From the NCBI GenBank assembly GCA_022813625.1, contig JAKLMB010000014.1, forward strand, positions 514,845 through 578,844: DNA of 64,000 nucleotides, given 5' to 3'. Below the pieces are notes generated by a model. That model was not told where the DNA came from. It ran no database searches and was given only the letters and a program-made list of their open reading frames with translations. A program made the position numbers and the translations under genes. Positions 34,481 to 45,950 of this stretch are shown here, one piece after another. Position 1 is the first letter of the stretch; each line of letters opens with the position of its first letter. Origin of the DNA: Aaosphaeria pasadenensis. Lineage: Eukaryota; Ascomycota; Dothideomycetes; Pleosporales.

Positions 34481-36682
34481 GATTTGTAGCGATTATCAAT
34501 TAACTCGTGATTTTACTAAATTCCAGTATTGATGGTTGGTGTAGTGACTTGTTTAGTTCTTCTGGGTTGATTCCCAAATTCTGTTGATGGTGATGTGGTT
34601 TAGCGATAGAGATATCTTCTGATTCTCGTCCCAGTATGGACGAATTGAGCAGTAGTGTTGATGTAGGCAGACATAGAGGACTTCAGCACGGGGTATTGGA
34701 CAGACTCCTCCAGATTCAAGCCACGATTGGCTGGTAGTGAAAGTGCTTGGAAGTGGAAGTGGAGTGATAAAGATGGTAAGATGGGTTGGGCTGAAAGAGT
34801 CGAGGCTTGATGACAAGCTTCGGGTGATGTGAAGGGTAGATAGAGAGCTGAGTTGCAATCGATGTTGATACAGTAAAAGATTTCGTCGGGGACAGTGACG
34901 GGCTTATAACAAACAGAATTCTCACAAAGGTCAAGGATTACGTAGGAAACGATGCTCTTGGCAAGTGAAGGCACGTGAGCGGGTAACGGCACCATCTGTC
35001 TTGGCTTGTCTCATAGTCGCAGACGCTTATTTAGTTTGGTCTTGGCAGAATTGTTGAGTTTCAGACCGGTGAGGAATGCAAAGTATTACAAGTGTATATG
35101 CTCTGGGGATGTGTATGTATTGAGGTTGAGGGGTTGTTGTTGATGTGGAGGCTATGGTCGAGTTGATATTGAGGAGGTTTAGGTGCCTGAGGTAACTAGG
35201 TGACTAGAAGTCGACTAAGCATACGAGTAGATAGATGGTGGATTCGAGTAGTCAGTTATTACTGTGTATTTAACTAGTTAAGGTACATAGTTAACTACCT
35301 AAGTTAATAACTACTGAGTAGTCATCAGATTTACTCTTCATGGATTGCAACACGGTACGGAGAGTAGTTATCGCTGTTGCAGCTGCTACCGCATAAGGCC
35401 CTACTGCTACTCCGTACTATGTACCTAGAACTAGCGCAGATCATTACACATATTGGCACAGATATGCTTATCAACCATTACTTCGATCAATACTACTCGT
35501 AGTAACGAGTAACGCGGGGAATTGCGTGGTGGTGAATGACAGTGTGGCCGTCCGGTGAGGAGATATCTGCTGGGGTCCCTGATTGGCTAATATTTTCCCA
35601 AGTGAGATCTATGAGTTATCCAAATCACTACTGCGTATGTACCTAATGTTAAAGTTTACTCCCTTCGACATTTAGCATCAATTCCTAAACCTCCACGGTC
35701 GCAACTAATTGCATCTGTCTAGAATGATACAATTTCTCCCAATAATGGACAATGTAAAAGCTCCCACATTCTCCAACAATTGGTCTTCGATCCATTACTC
35801 GAACAAGTCTTGCTGTTCCTTGGCTGTCCTTTGGCTTTTCTTGGCCCCTTAGCAGATCAGATCGACTTATGATTTGCCGATAAGAGATCTATGAAACGTT
35901 CCAAACGAAAATGGAGCTTCAGTTGTTAGACGATGCTTGATGTTGCAAACGGGACTTGTTGCCCCTCGTTTGGTATGTACGATTCCATGTACAAATCTGG
36001 CACATATGGGCGGAGGTCCAAACAAACGCGTTCTCAACCAGACGTCCGGGGAACGAACTATCGTTGACGCTTTTTCTTTTTTGCTTTGCTTTCCTTTTTT
36101 TCCCCGAAAATATGTACGATCGGATGCCGACAAAAGCCCAGTGTTTCTCGGCGCTTTCACTAGAGGCTTAGCCATGGGACGCAACGAATTGGCCAATCAT
36201 ATTGCAGGGTACTTGTTCGTTCATACCTCAAGTTCAATGATTCGTTCTTCATTGCAATTGTGTGTTGGAGATATCGAGAACTACAACACAATGCACACCT
36301 GATTTTGCCTGGGTTGGCATTAGTTAGTAGGAGGGAAGACTCGAATATGTCGTTTCTCTCGCGCCACGGCACGGTAGATATTTCGCGTGTTCTCTCCTGT
36401 TCAGCACTGTTACAGCTAACGACATAGTCACCATCAATGAGATGGCATCAAGACAACACCCGTACTCGACATCTTACCCACGTATCACTGCACCTCTCAT
36501 CTGATCAATGTCACACGTGCACACACACACCATCTTATGTCCACATCAGTCAAATCTCAACACTCTTGACATTTTCTTCTATGAACAAGTAACCTCACAC
36601 TATATACACGTCCCCTTGCACTCTCCCTATCATTTCACCCCCTTCACCATCATCCCACTCCCTTCCCTCTCCTCATCCCTAC
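34481..36682. other. Long intergenic region upstream of the ENA-type pump
   Basis: 2.2 kb with no supported gene. Between about 35160 and 35470 it is dense in short palindromic TAACTAGTTA, ACCTAGG and GAGTAGT/ACTACT motifs. Around 36490-36680 it is C- and CT-rich. The first 400 bases are probably the ATPase promoter and leader. Confidence 0.5.
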
Positions 36683-37719
36683 TTAAGACCCCGGAGTATT
36701 GCACCTCCCAAACTCCGGCCGACACCCATAATTGATACTACAATAGTCATTCTGGTTCCCGCACCAGAAGTAATCGGAGCAGCAGTCCCCGTACACAGAT
36801 CCCAGACAAGAGACGCCGTTACCGCATTGGCCGTTCGTGCTGACAGGGATGGTGGGCGTAGGGCGTGCAGAGGATGTGCTCGAGGGTGGTGGGATGGGCG
36901 TTGAAGACGGAGGACGTGGAGTGGAGGATGGGGGTGCGGGAGTTGAAGATGGTGGTGCTGGGGTCGATGACGGAGGTGCAGGTACTGACGAGGAAGACAC
37001 TGGAGGTTGAACGCCGCCGCAGGTGCCGAATCCAGAGCGGCAGCCCGTACCGCAGTACGCGGCGGAGTTGCCGCAGAAGTACCATTCAGAGCAGCAATTT
37101 CCAAAGGGCGAGCCGGCGCAGGTGGTCGAGTTTCCGCATTGGCCGTTGGAGGAGATGAGGGTTCCTGATGGGAGAGGGGGGAGGACTGAGGTGCTTGATG
37201 GAGGGACGACGGTTGAGCTTGGTGGAACTACTGAGGAGGAGGATGGGGGAGGCGATGGTGTTGAGCTGGGTGGTGGTGGCGCACTGGATGAAGGTGGTTG
37301 AGGTGGTGCGTCGCCGCATCTTCCATATTGAGGCTGGCATCCTACGATCTCGCCGCAGAATTCGAATTCGTTACCGCAGTAGCCATATCCTGAGCCTATG
37401 AAGCGGTGTCAGTCACTTTCTACAGGAGTGTGCAAAGGGCAGGTGATAGCCTACAGCATTGGTTGTTAGAGCATCGCTGTCCTCCATACTCTGCTCCACA
37501 TCGACCTTCCTGCTGTCTTCTGTCAAGGAAACGCGTCAAGAGGCTTGCAATTGGCGTGGTAGTGTTGCGTTTCTCAAACACCTCATGCCCGGAACGGCGA
37601 ACCTCTCCCAACACTTCAGAGCTTCTGCTTCCAATTCCAGCTCCGAAAATTCCATTCACCGACGCCGAGACTCCCGAAAAGCTCAAACAAGCCGCGAAGG
37701 CGAAGCTAGTCAACTTCAT
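36683..37719 (-). CDS. Secreted protein with three chitin-binding CBM18 modules
   Basis: Exons 37455-37719 and 36683-37395 give 325 residues; the intron interrupts the first module between CSNNQC and CSGYGYCG. After a signal peptide (MKLTSFAFAACLSFSGVSA) and a 60-residue basic pro-like region come three hevein-like modules. The first runs from GRCGAEYGGQRC to QPQYGRCG, the second from GQCGNSTTC to SGFGTCGG, and the third from GQCGNGVSC to RPEFGRC. Each has the CCS-x-(Y/W)-x(F/Y)CG core, with aromatic residues for N-acetylglucosamine stacking. Ser/Pro linkers built on (S)STPAPPS repeats separate them. No catalytic domain is attached, so it probably binds chitin in the fungal wall or masks chitin fragments in a host; the second role is inference from other CBM18 proteins. 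Confidence 0.92.
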
Positions 37720-38693
37720 AGCTCAACGTTACTTTTCGGACCTTTTGCTTGTAGAGGGACAGGATGGAAACCAGGCAGCTCGGGTACAATCAAGATAGAG
37801 CAACAGCGGACGCGTCGCATTTAATGAAAAAGGCTCTCCGGATAAGTCACCCTCAGAAGCCGACGCCCACATCGAATTATACAAGTGACAAGAATAGCTC
37901 AATAAAGATACATATCTACACCTCTTTCTCTTCACCCACCCCATTCGTTCGCCTGTCTCGACCATGACCAGATGGGATACGCGAGAGACGCGTGAGCTAC
38001 ATTCCCATAGCTCCACGGACTCTCGGCATAATTAATTGGTTCCAAGCCGGAATTATTTGCGTAATGTGTATTTCCGTTTTGGAGTTTGCACACAGATGGA
38101 AGCGGGAGAGTGTGCAGGGTCGTGTTAATATACACATCGGTGCGAGCTTGCTGGATTGATAGCGAACGTGGGGCATTTGTGGTGGTGGTGCACGCAGGAG
38201 CCGCATGTGGAATGACATCGGAGCCGTGGTTGAACATTCCCATAGCGAATGCAAAAGTCAGGAACAGGAAACTTCTTTTCGAATTTCCATTTTGATGCGA
38301 TCGACCGCCCACGTTTTGAAAGAGGATAGAACGTCGATCCTCGACGGGACGATCACCTCCCTCGCGCGACCCTTATGCCATCCACCCACATATACACTCT
38401 TACTACGCCAACATGTGTGCGCGTAAAGCCAAAAACCCCCTCCCACATTATCCCGACGACCAGGTGGGGCACCCTGTTATCTCTTGGCCGCTCATGTATC
38501 GAACCTTCTCTCGAAATCAACCCTTCATTTGCTTGCGTCGCTGGAAGGGAAGTCTTTCCAGCAAAAAAGGCTAAATTCAAGTTGCCGAGACCAGGCCGAT
38601 ATTGCTGCGCTCGGCTTGGGATGACTGAAAGCGTGACCTTGCAGCGATATCGAGATGACGGATAGTAAAGCCGAAAGTCTGGGGGACGATATT

Positions 38694-38717
38694 GGGATGG
38701 GGTTTGGGGTGGAGGGG
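38694..38717 (+). other. Putative G-quadruplex motif
   Basis: G3, G4, G4 and G4 runs separated by loops of 2, 3 and 4 bases (short loops favour a stable fold). Intergenic. Confidence 0.5.
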
Positions 38718-39601
38718 TGAGGATGCAGGAACGAGGTTGTGACGGTGTGGGGAGTGGTGACACGTGAGAATGGTCATGAGCCCGCACGGGCGAAGCGACC
38801 TTCTCCTAAAATAAATCTACTGCTAAAGAATGCATAGTCCTAGATTAAAGTAAGAGAGGCCAAAATGCTTCACGTATTTCATTACTGTTTATTTCGTGCT
38901 GGTCGTTGACTTCAGGTAAACTTCCCAATGCTATACTGAAATAGTAATACGTTCGTGTATCAATATCAAACGGCTCCAGACTCTACCCTTTCTTGTCTAT
39001 ACCCCAACTTGAGGAATATGTTTAAGTAGATAATGTCCAAAACATCTGAAAACCTATGACTATCTGTAAATGCCATGCTTCAGCTCACCTCACCCAACAA
39101 ACCCCCCTTCCCTTAACATTCTAAGCCCAATCCCTCCGCCTCCTACAGTGACCAGTGACAGACCAAGGTGTACATACGCACCACACAACTCCATGGCCAT
39201 CACCTTTTTTAATTCCTACACACCTTGCCGTTACTGTGACATACATCAACCTACCAACCCCCTTTTCAAATCTGTCCATTCAATTCCTTCCCACAATTCG
39301 CTTATCCTTCGTAAAGAGGTAAGTGAGCTAAGTAAGGTCTTGTACATCGAGGATCCTGAACAGAGCGATGCTTTGAAGCAGGAGTAAATAGCGGGTACAC
39401 GTCTCTAGATGAGGAGGCGGTGGAAATTATGGTGTGTGAGTAAAGCACGCAGTGCCGGACCACGAGGTCGAAGGCGAAGGGTGCATGAGTGTCGTACCCG
39501 GTTGTGGAGAGCTGCAGCCTCCGGTGGTATACTGTATGCTGGACCGCCTTCTTTCGTAGTGGAGGAGGGGAAGGTAATGTGCGTACATTGAGGTGTGGGT
39601 T

Positions 39602-39624
39602 GGGAGGTTTAGGGGGTGGGTGGG
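39602..39624 (+). other. Putative G-quadruplex motif near the remodeler 3' end
   Basis: G3, G5, G3 and G3 runs separated by loops of 7, 1 and 1 bases, with a further GGG just upstream. It lies about 160 bases beyond the stop codon of the convergent-side SNF2 gene. Confidence 0.5.
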
Positions 39625-39785
39625 TGTCGTGACAGTCATCGAATCAAAGCGTGCATACGTGAAGAATGAGGAAACGTGATCAAAGGATTATATGTATTTG
39701 ATGATACCAAAATACAAATCGCTAGAACGCACATCAGACAAATAAACAGATAAACATGGGACATAAGACGCCTCTGTGTTGTGAC

Positions 39786-42577
39786 TCAAGCACGTAGACC
39801 TTCCATGAGTGCACCCTCGTCCCTCTTCCCCACGGCCTGGAAAACCTGGTCCTCGCCGCCGACATCAAGGCCCTTCTCCGCCCTCTCGTATGCCTCGTCC
39901 GTCCTGTCCAATAGGATCTCGATCTCCTTCTTACCCAGCACGCTCTTCCCTCCGTCCGAATCCTTGACGTCGAAAGCTTCGCCGTCGCTCTTTCGGAGCA
40001 GTTTCTGGAGCTCGTCGACTTCGTGCTCTTTGTCGAGCTGCTTGCCGCGGCCGCTTCGGTCGTTGCGTACGCCGCCTTTGCGGATCACGAGTTTTTCGAG
40101 GCGGCGTTTTGCTTCGGCGGATTCGAGGAGTTTTTGTTCGACGGTGTTGCGCGTCGCGAAGCGGTATACGATGACGTTTCGGGTCTGGCCGATGCGGTGG
40201 GCGCGGTCCATGGCTTGGAGGTCCTGCTGCGGGTTCCAGTCGGAGTCGAAGAGGATGACGGTGTCCGCGGAGGCGAGGTTGATGCCTTGGCCGCCGGCGC
40301 GGGTGGACAGGATGAAGACGTTTTTCGCGGACTTGGAGGTCGAGGACTTGTTGAAGGATAGGATTTGCTCTTGACGGTCTGATTGAGCAACAGAGCCGTC
40401 GATACGGGCATAGGGATGGGAGCGGAGAGTGAGGTATTGTCCGATCAGATCGAGGGTGGTGGTGAACTGAGAGAATATGAGGACTTTGTGACCACGGGAG
40501 AGAAGTTCTGGGAGTAGTGAATCGAGGAGTAGCATCTTGCCGGAGGTACTGACGAGGGTTTCATCAGGTTCAGTCTCGGATGCAAAGGTCTCTGTGCCTG
40601 AAGTTTCGGCTGTAATGAAAGGGTTGAAGAAGTTGTAAGGCGAGTTACAACAGAGCCGGAGCTGCATTATCGGATTGCCCAGCTTCTTTTGTAGGAGTTG
40701 CCGTTTTGCGATCTCAAAAGTGGCAGCTCTGACCTTTTCCTCCTCTGCTTCAGAATCAAGCTCCTCTTCGGCTTCGGGTTCACTCTCTTGCTCCAGCTCC
40801 GCAAAATATTGTCTGTCACTGACTTCCTCGTAGTTCTTCCGTGTGCGGCTACGACGAGACGCGATAGATGCAGGTGTGCCTTCCCTTGACGCCTTTGCAC
40901 TCTTGTTTGGTGTGCTAGTTCCGCTTGCCAATGGCTTCCGCTTACGGCTCCCATTGTTGCTCCGGATGCTTAGAGGAGTAGCAGCCCCACTGGCGAGGCC
41001 GACGCTGAGCCTCTCAATTACCTTTTCCTCCAGATATGAACGACTGGTGCCGTCCAGGATAGCTTGATAAAGCTCGCGTTGCATTGGTGTGAGTGGCGCA
41101 TAGAGGACATACTCTCGCTTTTTTGGCATCAAACTCTCAACATCAGTCTTGACCCGACGTAAGAGGAAAGGTTTGAGAACAGCGTGAAGAGATTTGACAA
41201 GATATTGCTGCCTCTCCTCCGAAAGCAGCTGCTCGTAGCTGGCCTTGTCTTTGAGACCAGAAAAGTCAAACCAGCTCTCAAAAGTGGACAGCTTATCGAA
41301 GACTGTTGGTAAGAGGAAGTGCAGAAGTGACCAGAGTTCTATCAGATTGTTCTGAAGTGGCGTGCCCGTAATGAGCAAACGATTAGCGGATCTGTACTGT
41401 TGCAATTCACGAATTAGACGGCAGTCGAGATTCTTTATGCGATGACCTTCGTCAATGATGATGAATTGCCAGCCAAAACCCGTCAAGAACTTCCTGTCGT
41501 TCATGCAGATTTCGTAGCTCGTCACCACGATGGGGAATTGCTCGGTACCGGGATTTTTGAATCTTGTTCGTCGGATCTTCTCCCGCTCTTTCTTGTCGCC
41601 ATGATAGAGCACCACGGGAAGACTGGGTGTCCACTTTTTGAACTCTGCCACCCAATTGCTGGTGGTACTCAGTGGTGCGGCGATGAGGAAAGGTCCGTAT
41701 GATTGTTTCTCCCAAAGATGGGCCAGGAGCGAAATGGTCTGAATGGTTTTGCCGAGTCCCATCTCATCTGCGAGTATGCCATTGATGCCGTTGTTGTAGA
41801 GAGAAAGCATCCACTCAAGACCTTCGAGCTGGTAGGACCGCATCGTTCCACCGGTTACAAGCCTCGGTTGCCGTGCAGATTTCAGATCTTGTATACCAAT
41901 GTCGCCCGTCTTAACAGTGTCCTCTTTTTTCTTATCGGACTCCTCCACCTTTTGCTGAAGTTCCTCCTTTTTGAAAAAGTCTGATATCTTTCCTCCTTTG
42001 GTTTCTGTCTTCTTCGGCCTGCCGCGGCCTTTCTTTTGTGGCGCTACATTCTCTTTATCTGTCTGTCCGCCGGTCGCTGTCGAATTGCGCGTAGCACGTC
42101 GTTGCGATTCAGAAGCAGCCTGCTCTGCATCCTTTTCGCGTTTTGATGATTGCCCGTGTGTCTTTTCGTCGCGTGCTTTGTCCTCGTCTTCTTGTTGCTG
42201 CATTTGCGCAAGCATGACATTGGCGTAGAGCTACAATGGGCAACACAGTCAGTATGCAACATCCCAAGATGATGATTCGGTATTGAAAGCATGGTCATGC
42301 GGCATACCTTGCTCTTGTTCATTAGAAACTCCAATTGCTGGAACTTCTTGTCCAGCAGCTGTTTGCCACTCTCCAAATCCTCCTGTCGCTCTTTTGCTAG
42401 CTTTGCATCGCGTTTTGCATCTTCTTTCTCGCGCAACGCCCGCATTCGATCCTCCTCCGCCTGCAGTTCTTTGGAAACTCCAGTGTCGACATCCATGTCG
42501 GTTGGTGGAGGGGAGGAGGCAGGGGTAGATTTCTGTGAGGCGGAATCTGCGCCGGCAGTGGACGAAGATGCAGTCAT
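39786..42577 (-). CDS. IRC5: SNF2-family chromatin remodeler, LSH/DDM1/IRC5 type
   Basis: Exons 42308-42577 and 39786-42230 give 904 residues; the join gives FLMNKSKLYANVMLAQM, a conserved stretch. An N-terminal coiled coil is rich in Glu/Lys/Arg. An AT-hook-like KKGRGRPKKT is at about 156-165, and KISDFFKK is nearby. The ATPase core has motif I ADEMGLGKT (about 244-252), DEGH (about 350-353), LLITGTPLQNN, and lobe 2 with LIFSQFTTTLDLI, STRAGGQGINL and DRAHRIGQ. A 95-residue basic-then-acidic insert separates the lobes. The pattern LRPYQLEGLEW-like plus short HSA-free N-terminus indicates the LSH/HELLS-DDM1-IRC5 branch (MUS-30 in Neurospora). It moves nucleosomes in the nucleus; homologues act in genome stability and, in plants and mammals, DNA methylation. 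Confidence 0.93.
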
Positions 42578-43057
42578 GAATTGGCCTCGGTGTAGAATTA
42601 AATCTGAAGAGTGTAATAAATCCAAAATTATACCCGAGTAGAAAGGTTCTCAGGGGTATGTGGTGGCAAAGAAGATGTACAAAGCGAGATATGTGAGGGA
42701 GACGAAACGCGCTGGGCTGAAATGGAAGATGTCATCGCGACAGGGATTCGCGTCCACGAACTCACATGACGTGTACCTGCCAAGATTTTCCATTTCCCAC
42801 ATTCGGTTTTCCTTTTCATCTCTTCCCCACCTACAGAGCTTTTCTTTATTTATCAAGATTATCATTATTCCGTACAGTATCATCGCTATGGCGTCGGATT
42901 CATCACGAGTTTTGAATTGGACCTGCCTTCTGATTTACGTCATCGGCTTTGAGGGAGCATTCGGCGCTATTCCGCTTGCTGTCCATTGAAAGCATCACAT
43001 TTAGTAAACCACAACGTCAACTGATTTTGACCTTCGATTTTCTTTTTCATCAGTCAT
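42578..43057. other. Intergenic, promoter of the remodeler gene
   Basis: 480 bases. A 33-codon plus-strand frame (42888-42989) starts with a good ATG context but is not supported otherwise. No other feature. Confidence 0.45.
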
Positions 43058-43627
43058 TCAGGCGACCAAAGTTTTGTTTGATTCGATCAGTTCCGACTTG
43101 TCTTCCAAGTCCAGCTTCATAAAAATCGTGCCCTCAATCGGGGTATCGTAGTACTTCTCAACTTCTTCGAACCCAAAGCTCCTATACATGCCTCTCGCCG
43201 CGCCCATATGTGCCAATGTGTCGAGGAGAATTTCTTTGTACCCTAGGGCTTTTGCGTCTGTGACCACTTGCTCCAGCAGCTTCCGTCCCAAGCCGCATCC
43301 TCGGGCTTCGGGCACCAGATAGAATCGTTTCAATTCGCATGCACTTGGCCGGCTTGGGATTGCACGAACGGCAGCGCATCCGACAATACATTCAGACGTG
43401 CAATTCGAAGTTGGGCTCATGAAGCAGAGGATAATAGTTCCACTGCTGGAGGCATCGTATTTTCCCGGGAGATTCGCAAGCTCGTCCTGATAGTTCTGAT
43501 ATGAAAGGTCGATTCCGAGCGTTGATGTGTATTCGGTGAAAAGCGTCCTGACCGCATTGAGGTCGGCTGGGAATGCGGCCTTTCTCAAATCGTAAAAGAC
43601 ATCTGTCTCCCTGGTCTTTTCGGACAT
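43058..43627 (-). CDS. GNAT-family N-acetyltransferase
   Basis: Single exon, 189 residues from the Met at 43627 (MSEKTRETDVFYDLRKA); an in-frame Met 34 codons upstream would add a Ser-rich extension that could be a targeting sequence. GNAT motifs are clear: an N-terminal FPADLNAVRTLFTEYTSTLG helix, CIVGCAAVRAI strand, CELKRFYLVPEARGCGLGRKLLEQV (motif A, Arg109/Gly110/Gly112/Gly114 acetyl-CoA pyrophosphate loop) and LLDTLAHMGAARGMYRSFGFEEVEKYYDTP (motif B). This resembles the small amino-acid or polyamine acetyltransferases of bacteria and fungi that act on free metabolites. The acceptor is unknown. It is co-oriented with the remodeler and lies 480 bases upstream of it. Confidence 0.9.
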   Translation of the reverse strand: MSEKTRETDVFYDLRKAAFPADLNAVRTLFTEYTSTLGIDLSYQNYQDELANLPGKYDASSSGTIILCFMSPTSNCTSECIVGCAAVRAIPSRPSACELKRFYLVPEARGCGLGRKLLEQVVTDAKALGYKEILLDTLAHMGAARGMYRSFGFEEVEKYYDTPIEGTIFMKLDLEDKSELIESNKTLVA

Positions 43628-44937
43628 GGTGGGTTTGTGGGAAGAGGAGGAGACAAGATTCAGAAACTGTGCATGCGAAGGTGAGAAACTCGGAACGGAT
43701 GCCGACAGTACCCGGACACTGCCACTCATCTTTCGGAATGCGTCCGACTTCGGTCTGTTTGCTTTTTGGGGGGTTTTAAGGTGGGGGCTTCAATTTCAAT
43801 GGACGGCTTCTTATCTCCGGTCTAAGGCGAGATAACAGATTCAAGATTGAGGAGTTGGGATGGACTACAGCATAATTCGACTTCACCGCTGGTTCCGTCG
43901 CTCGCTATTTATGTGTCAAGAGGTCGAAGCATGCAATTGCGCGCTAACACCGTTAACTCCAAGTCCCACCAGTCCGGTGACGAAGATTAACCTAAAGGTT
44001 TGTCTATTTTATTCATCGAAACGTGGGGAATTGCACGATTTCTCCGCAAACGCATGGTACCCTTGTTCTACCCCAGTCTAAGCCCGTCTCCCGCCATTCA
44101 TCAACCGACCATTTACCAGCATCAAATTCCGCATACAATGATTTCAAGTCCATGGCAGACGTTCCGAGATGCAGCCAATTTCGAATTTCCCTCTGATTTG
44201 GCGTCATCCTCCGCGAAAGGTTACCACTATGGGGAAGAAGCGGGGGGCTGCGGCTCCTGAAATGGGAAGGTTTTATGTGGAGCTCCGACACTTTTTCGCC
44301 ATGCCAATCACGATTCAGCATTATCCACTATTAGCTCATAACTATCAAATCTCCCTGCCCATTACCTAGCGTCCAGTTACTCGAGTCGAGCACTTCCAAA
44401 CGGCGCAATTTGGTTTGTTCGAATACGATGTCGTGGGGTAGGCTGTGGGGTAGTGTGTTGTGTTTACTGGAACTCTACCTTCGCATTGAAAAGCTCCCCA
44501 TCATCTTGATCGGATACTTGTTCGTAGATGTTTAGATTATACCGCATACTTAGGTATATATAAAACGTACAAGTGCTAACTAGCAAGATATATACTGAAC
44601 TAATGAGTACAGACACAGATACATAACATTCACACTACACTATAAAACAGCGCTGGGCACATATACACGATCCTTTTGGACCTCTCCAAGAGAGAATCAA
44701 ACTTGTATAGTTCAATCAATAATATAGACAAAGTACTGCAGCAGACGCAGACAGTACAATATCTCACAGAAAGTAAAGTAACTAATTCTGGCCCAGCCAA
44801 ATATATACAGGAAAAGAGGAGCATCTCGCAACCCAACTGCAGAAAAGCAAACGGCGTATCCACATGGTCGGCGTCGGTAATTGCCCGAGAGAATTCTGGG
44901 CAAACGGACACTGGGACGACGAGCTTGGTCCCGGGCT
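43628..44937. other. Intergenic, no supported gene
   Basis: 1.3 kb between two minus-strand genes. AT-rich near 44530-44780. Nothing recognisable. Confidence 0.5.
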
Positions 44938-45950
44938 TTAGACCTTCATGTCGCGAGCGTGACGGCGAGTGGGCGCGCGGCAGGAGTGCTGTCCGTTGGT
45001 AGGAGTGGCGGGAGTGCTCTCGTTGATTGGAGCGGTCTCGCTGGTAGGAGTGCTGGTGGGAGTGCTGGTGGGAGTGCTGGTGGGAGTGCTGGTGGGAGTG
45101 CTCTCACTAGTAGGAGTGCTAGAAGGAGTGTTCTCGTTCGTAGGGGTCGTATCAGGAGCAAGGCTACCAGAGAACACCACAGGCCCAGGACCTTGTTCGG
45201 GATATGCTTTATTAGTTCCCCAGATGCTGAAGTTGACCTCCGGATCGCTCTGAGTGTACACCCCTGGAATCTTAACCGTATCCCTAGGAACGATGCTCCC
45301 GCCACCGGAAACGCTGACCTGGGCGCAGGCGTAGTAGAACTCCGCTTCGCCAGCATGAGCGCCGTGGAGACCTAGTAATCTTTATGTCAGTCACATAGAT
45401 TTCAGGACGCTTGATGCGATTTCAACTTACCAATATGCTCAGCACGAACAAGATACTCGCCATCCTCAATCCCAGCAGGAATCTCGAATGACACGCGGTC
45501 CTTATCCCAAGTACACCACGCATCAGTCCTAATATCCCCGTCCGGGTTACAGATCGTCTCTTGGTGAATTTTAAACCACTCTCCATCTCCCTCGTACGCA
45601 GCCGCAGTGCTGGGCGCTTTCGACATGTACACCTGCGCGGGGCCAGGATGCTTCATCGTCGCACCAACGCCCAACACCATGGCCAGCGAGTCACCGGCCT
45701 TCACATTCGCAGTGTCCTGCGCAGCTTTGTTCGTCGCGCCGAGGTTGCAGCGGAAGTCGGTGCTTAGGGGTGTTAGGTTGTCGAAGGTGTTGATGAATTT
45801 GGTTGGCATGTATTTCTCGGCTCGGGTGTTGGCGCGGACATAGGTGGATGACGCTTCGCCGTTGACGACGAGTTTGTCGAAGAAGTAGTGCGCTGATACT
45901 CCGGGCAGGGAGCTGGCGATGAGGGCGAGGGCGGCGGCTTGGAAATGCAT
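44938..45950 (-). CDS. AA9 lytic polysaccharide monooxygenase
   Basis: Exons 45431-45950 and 44938-45371 give 317 residues. The 20-residue signal peptide ends so that the mature chain begins HYFFDKLVVNG, with His1 (His21) as copper ligand. The second histidine is in GATMKHPGPAQVYMS (His101), and the axial-side QF/EFYxxCAQ pattern is AEFYYACAQVSV. Other AA9 marks include DWCTWDK-like AWCTWDKDRVSFEIP and YLVRAEHIGLHGAHA across the join. The catalytic domain ends near residue 240, then a Thr/Ser/Pro linker built on STPT repeats leads to a short basic tail (CRAPTRRHARDMKV) with no cellulose-binding module. AA9 enzymes cleave cellulose or hemicellulose oxidatively outside the cell, using an external electron donor. 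Substrate preference is not readable here. Confidence 0.93.
45043..45102 (-). repeat. 12-bp coding tandem repeat in the AA9 linker
   Basis: Five head-to-tail copies of GGTGGGAGTGCT on the plus strand, the first with one mismatch. They encode repeated Ser-Thr-Pro-Thr in the glycosylation-prone linker of the LPMO. Copy number may vary between strains without shifting the frame. Confidence 0.85.

Larger units (their letters stand above)
37720..39785. other. Intergenic with two G-quadruplex motifs, no supported gene
   Basis: 2.07 kb between the CBM18 gene start and the 3' end of the remodeler gene. Only low-complexity frames are seen. Compact G-runs at 38694-38717 and 39602-39624 are notable. 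Confidence 0.5.

Noticed and set aside
36900..37340. Repetitive plus-strand frames rich in Gly, Glu and Val
   Set aside because: These are the antisense of the Ser/Pro linkers in the CBM18 gene.
42888..42989. 33-codon plus-strand frame upstream of the SNF2 gene
   Set aside because: Good ATG context but too short, only weakly hydrophobic and without promoter-like sequence of its own; it lies in the promoter of the remodeler.
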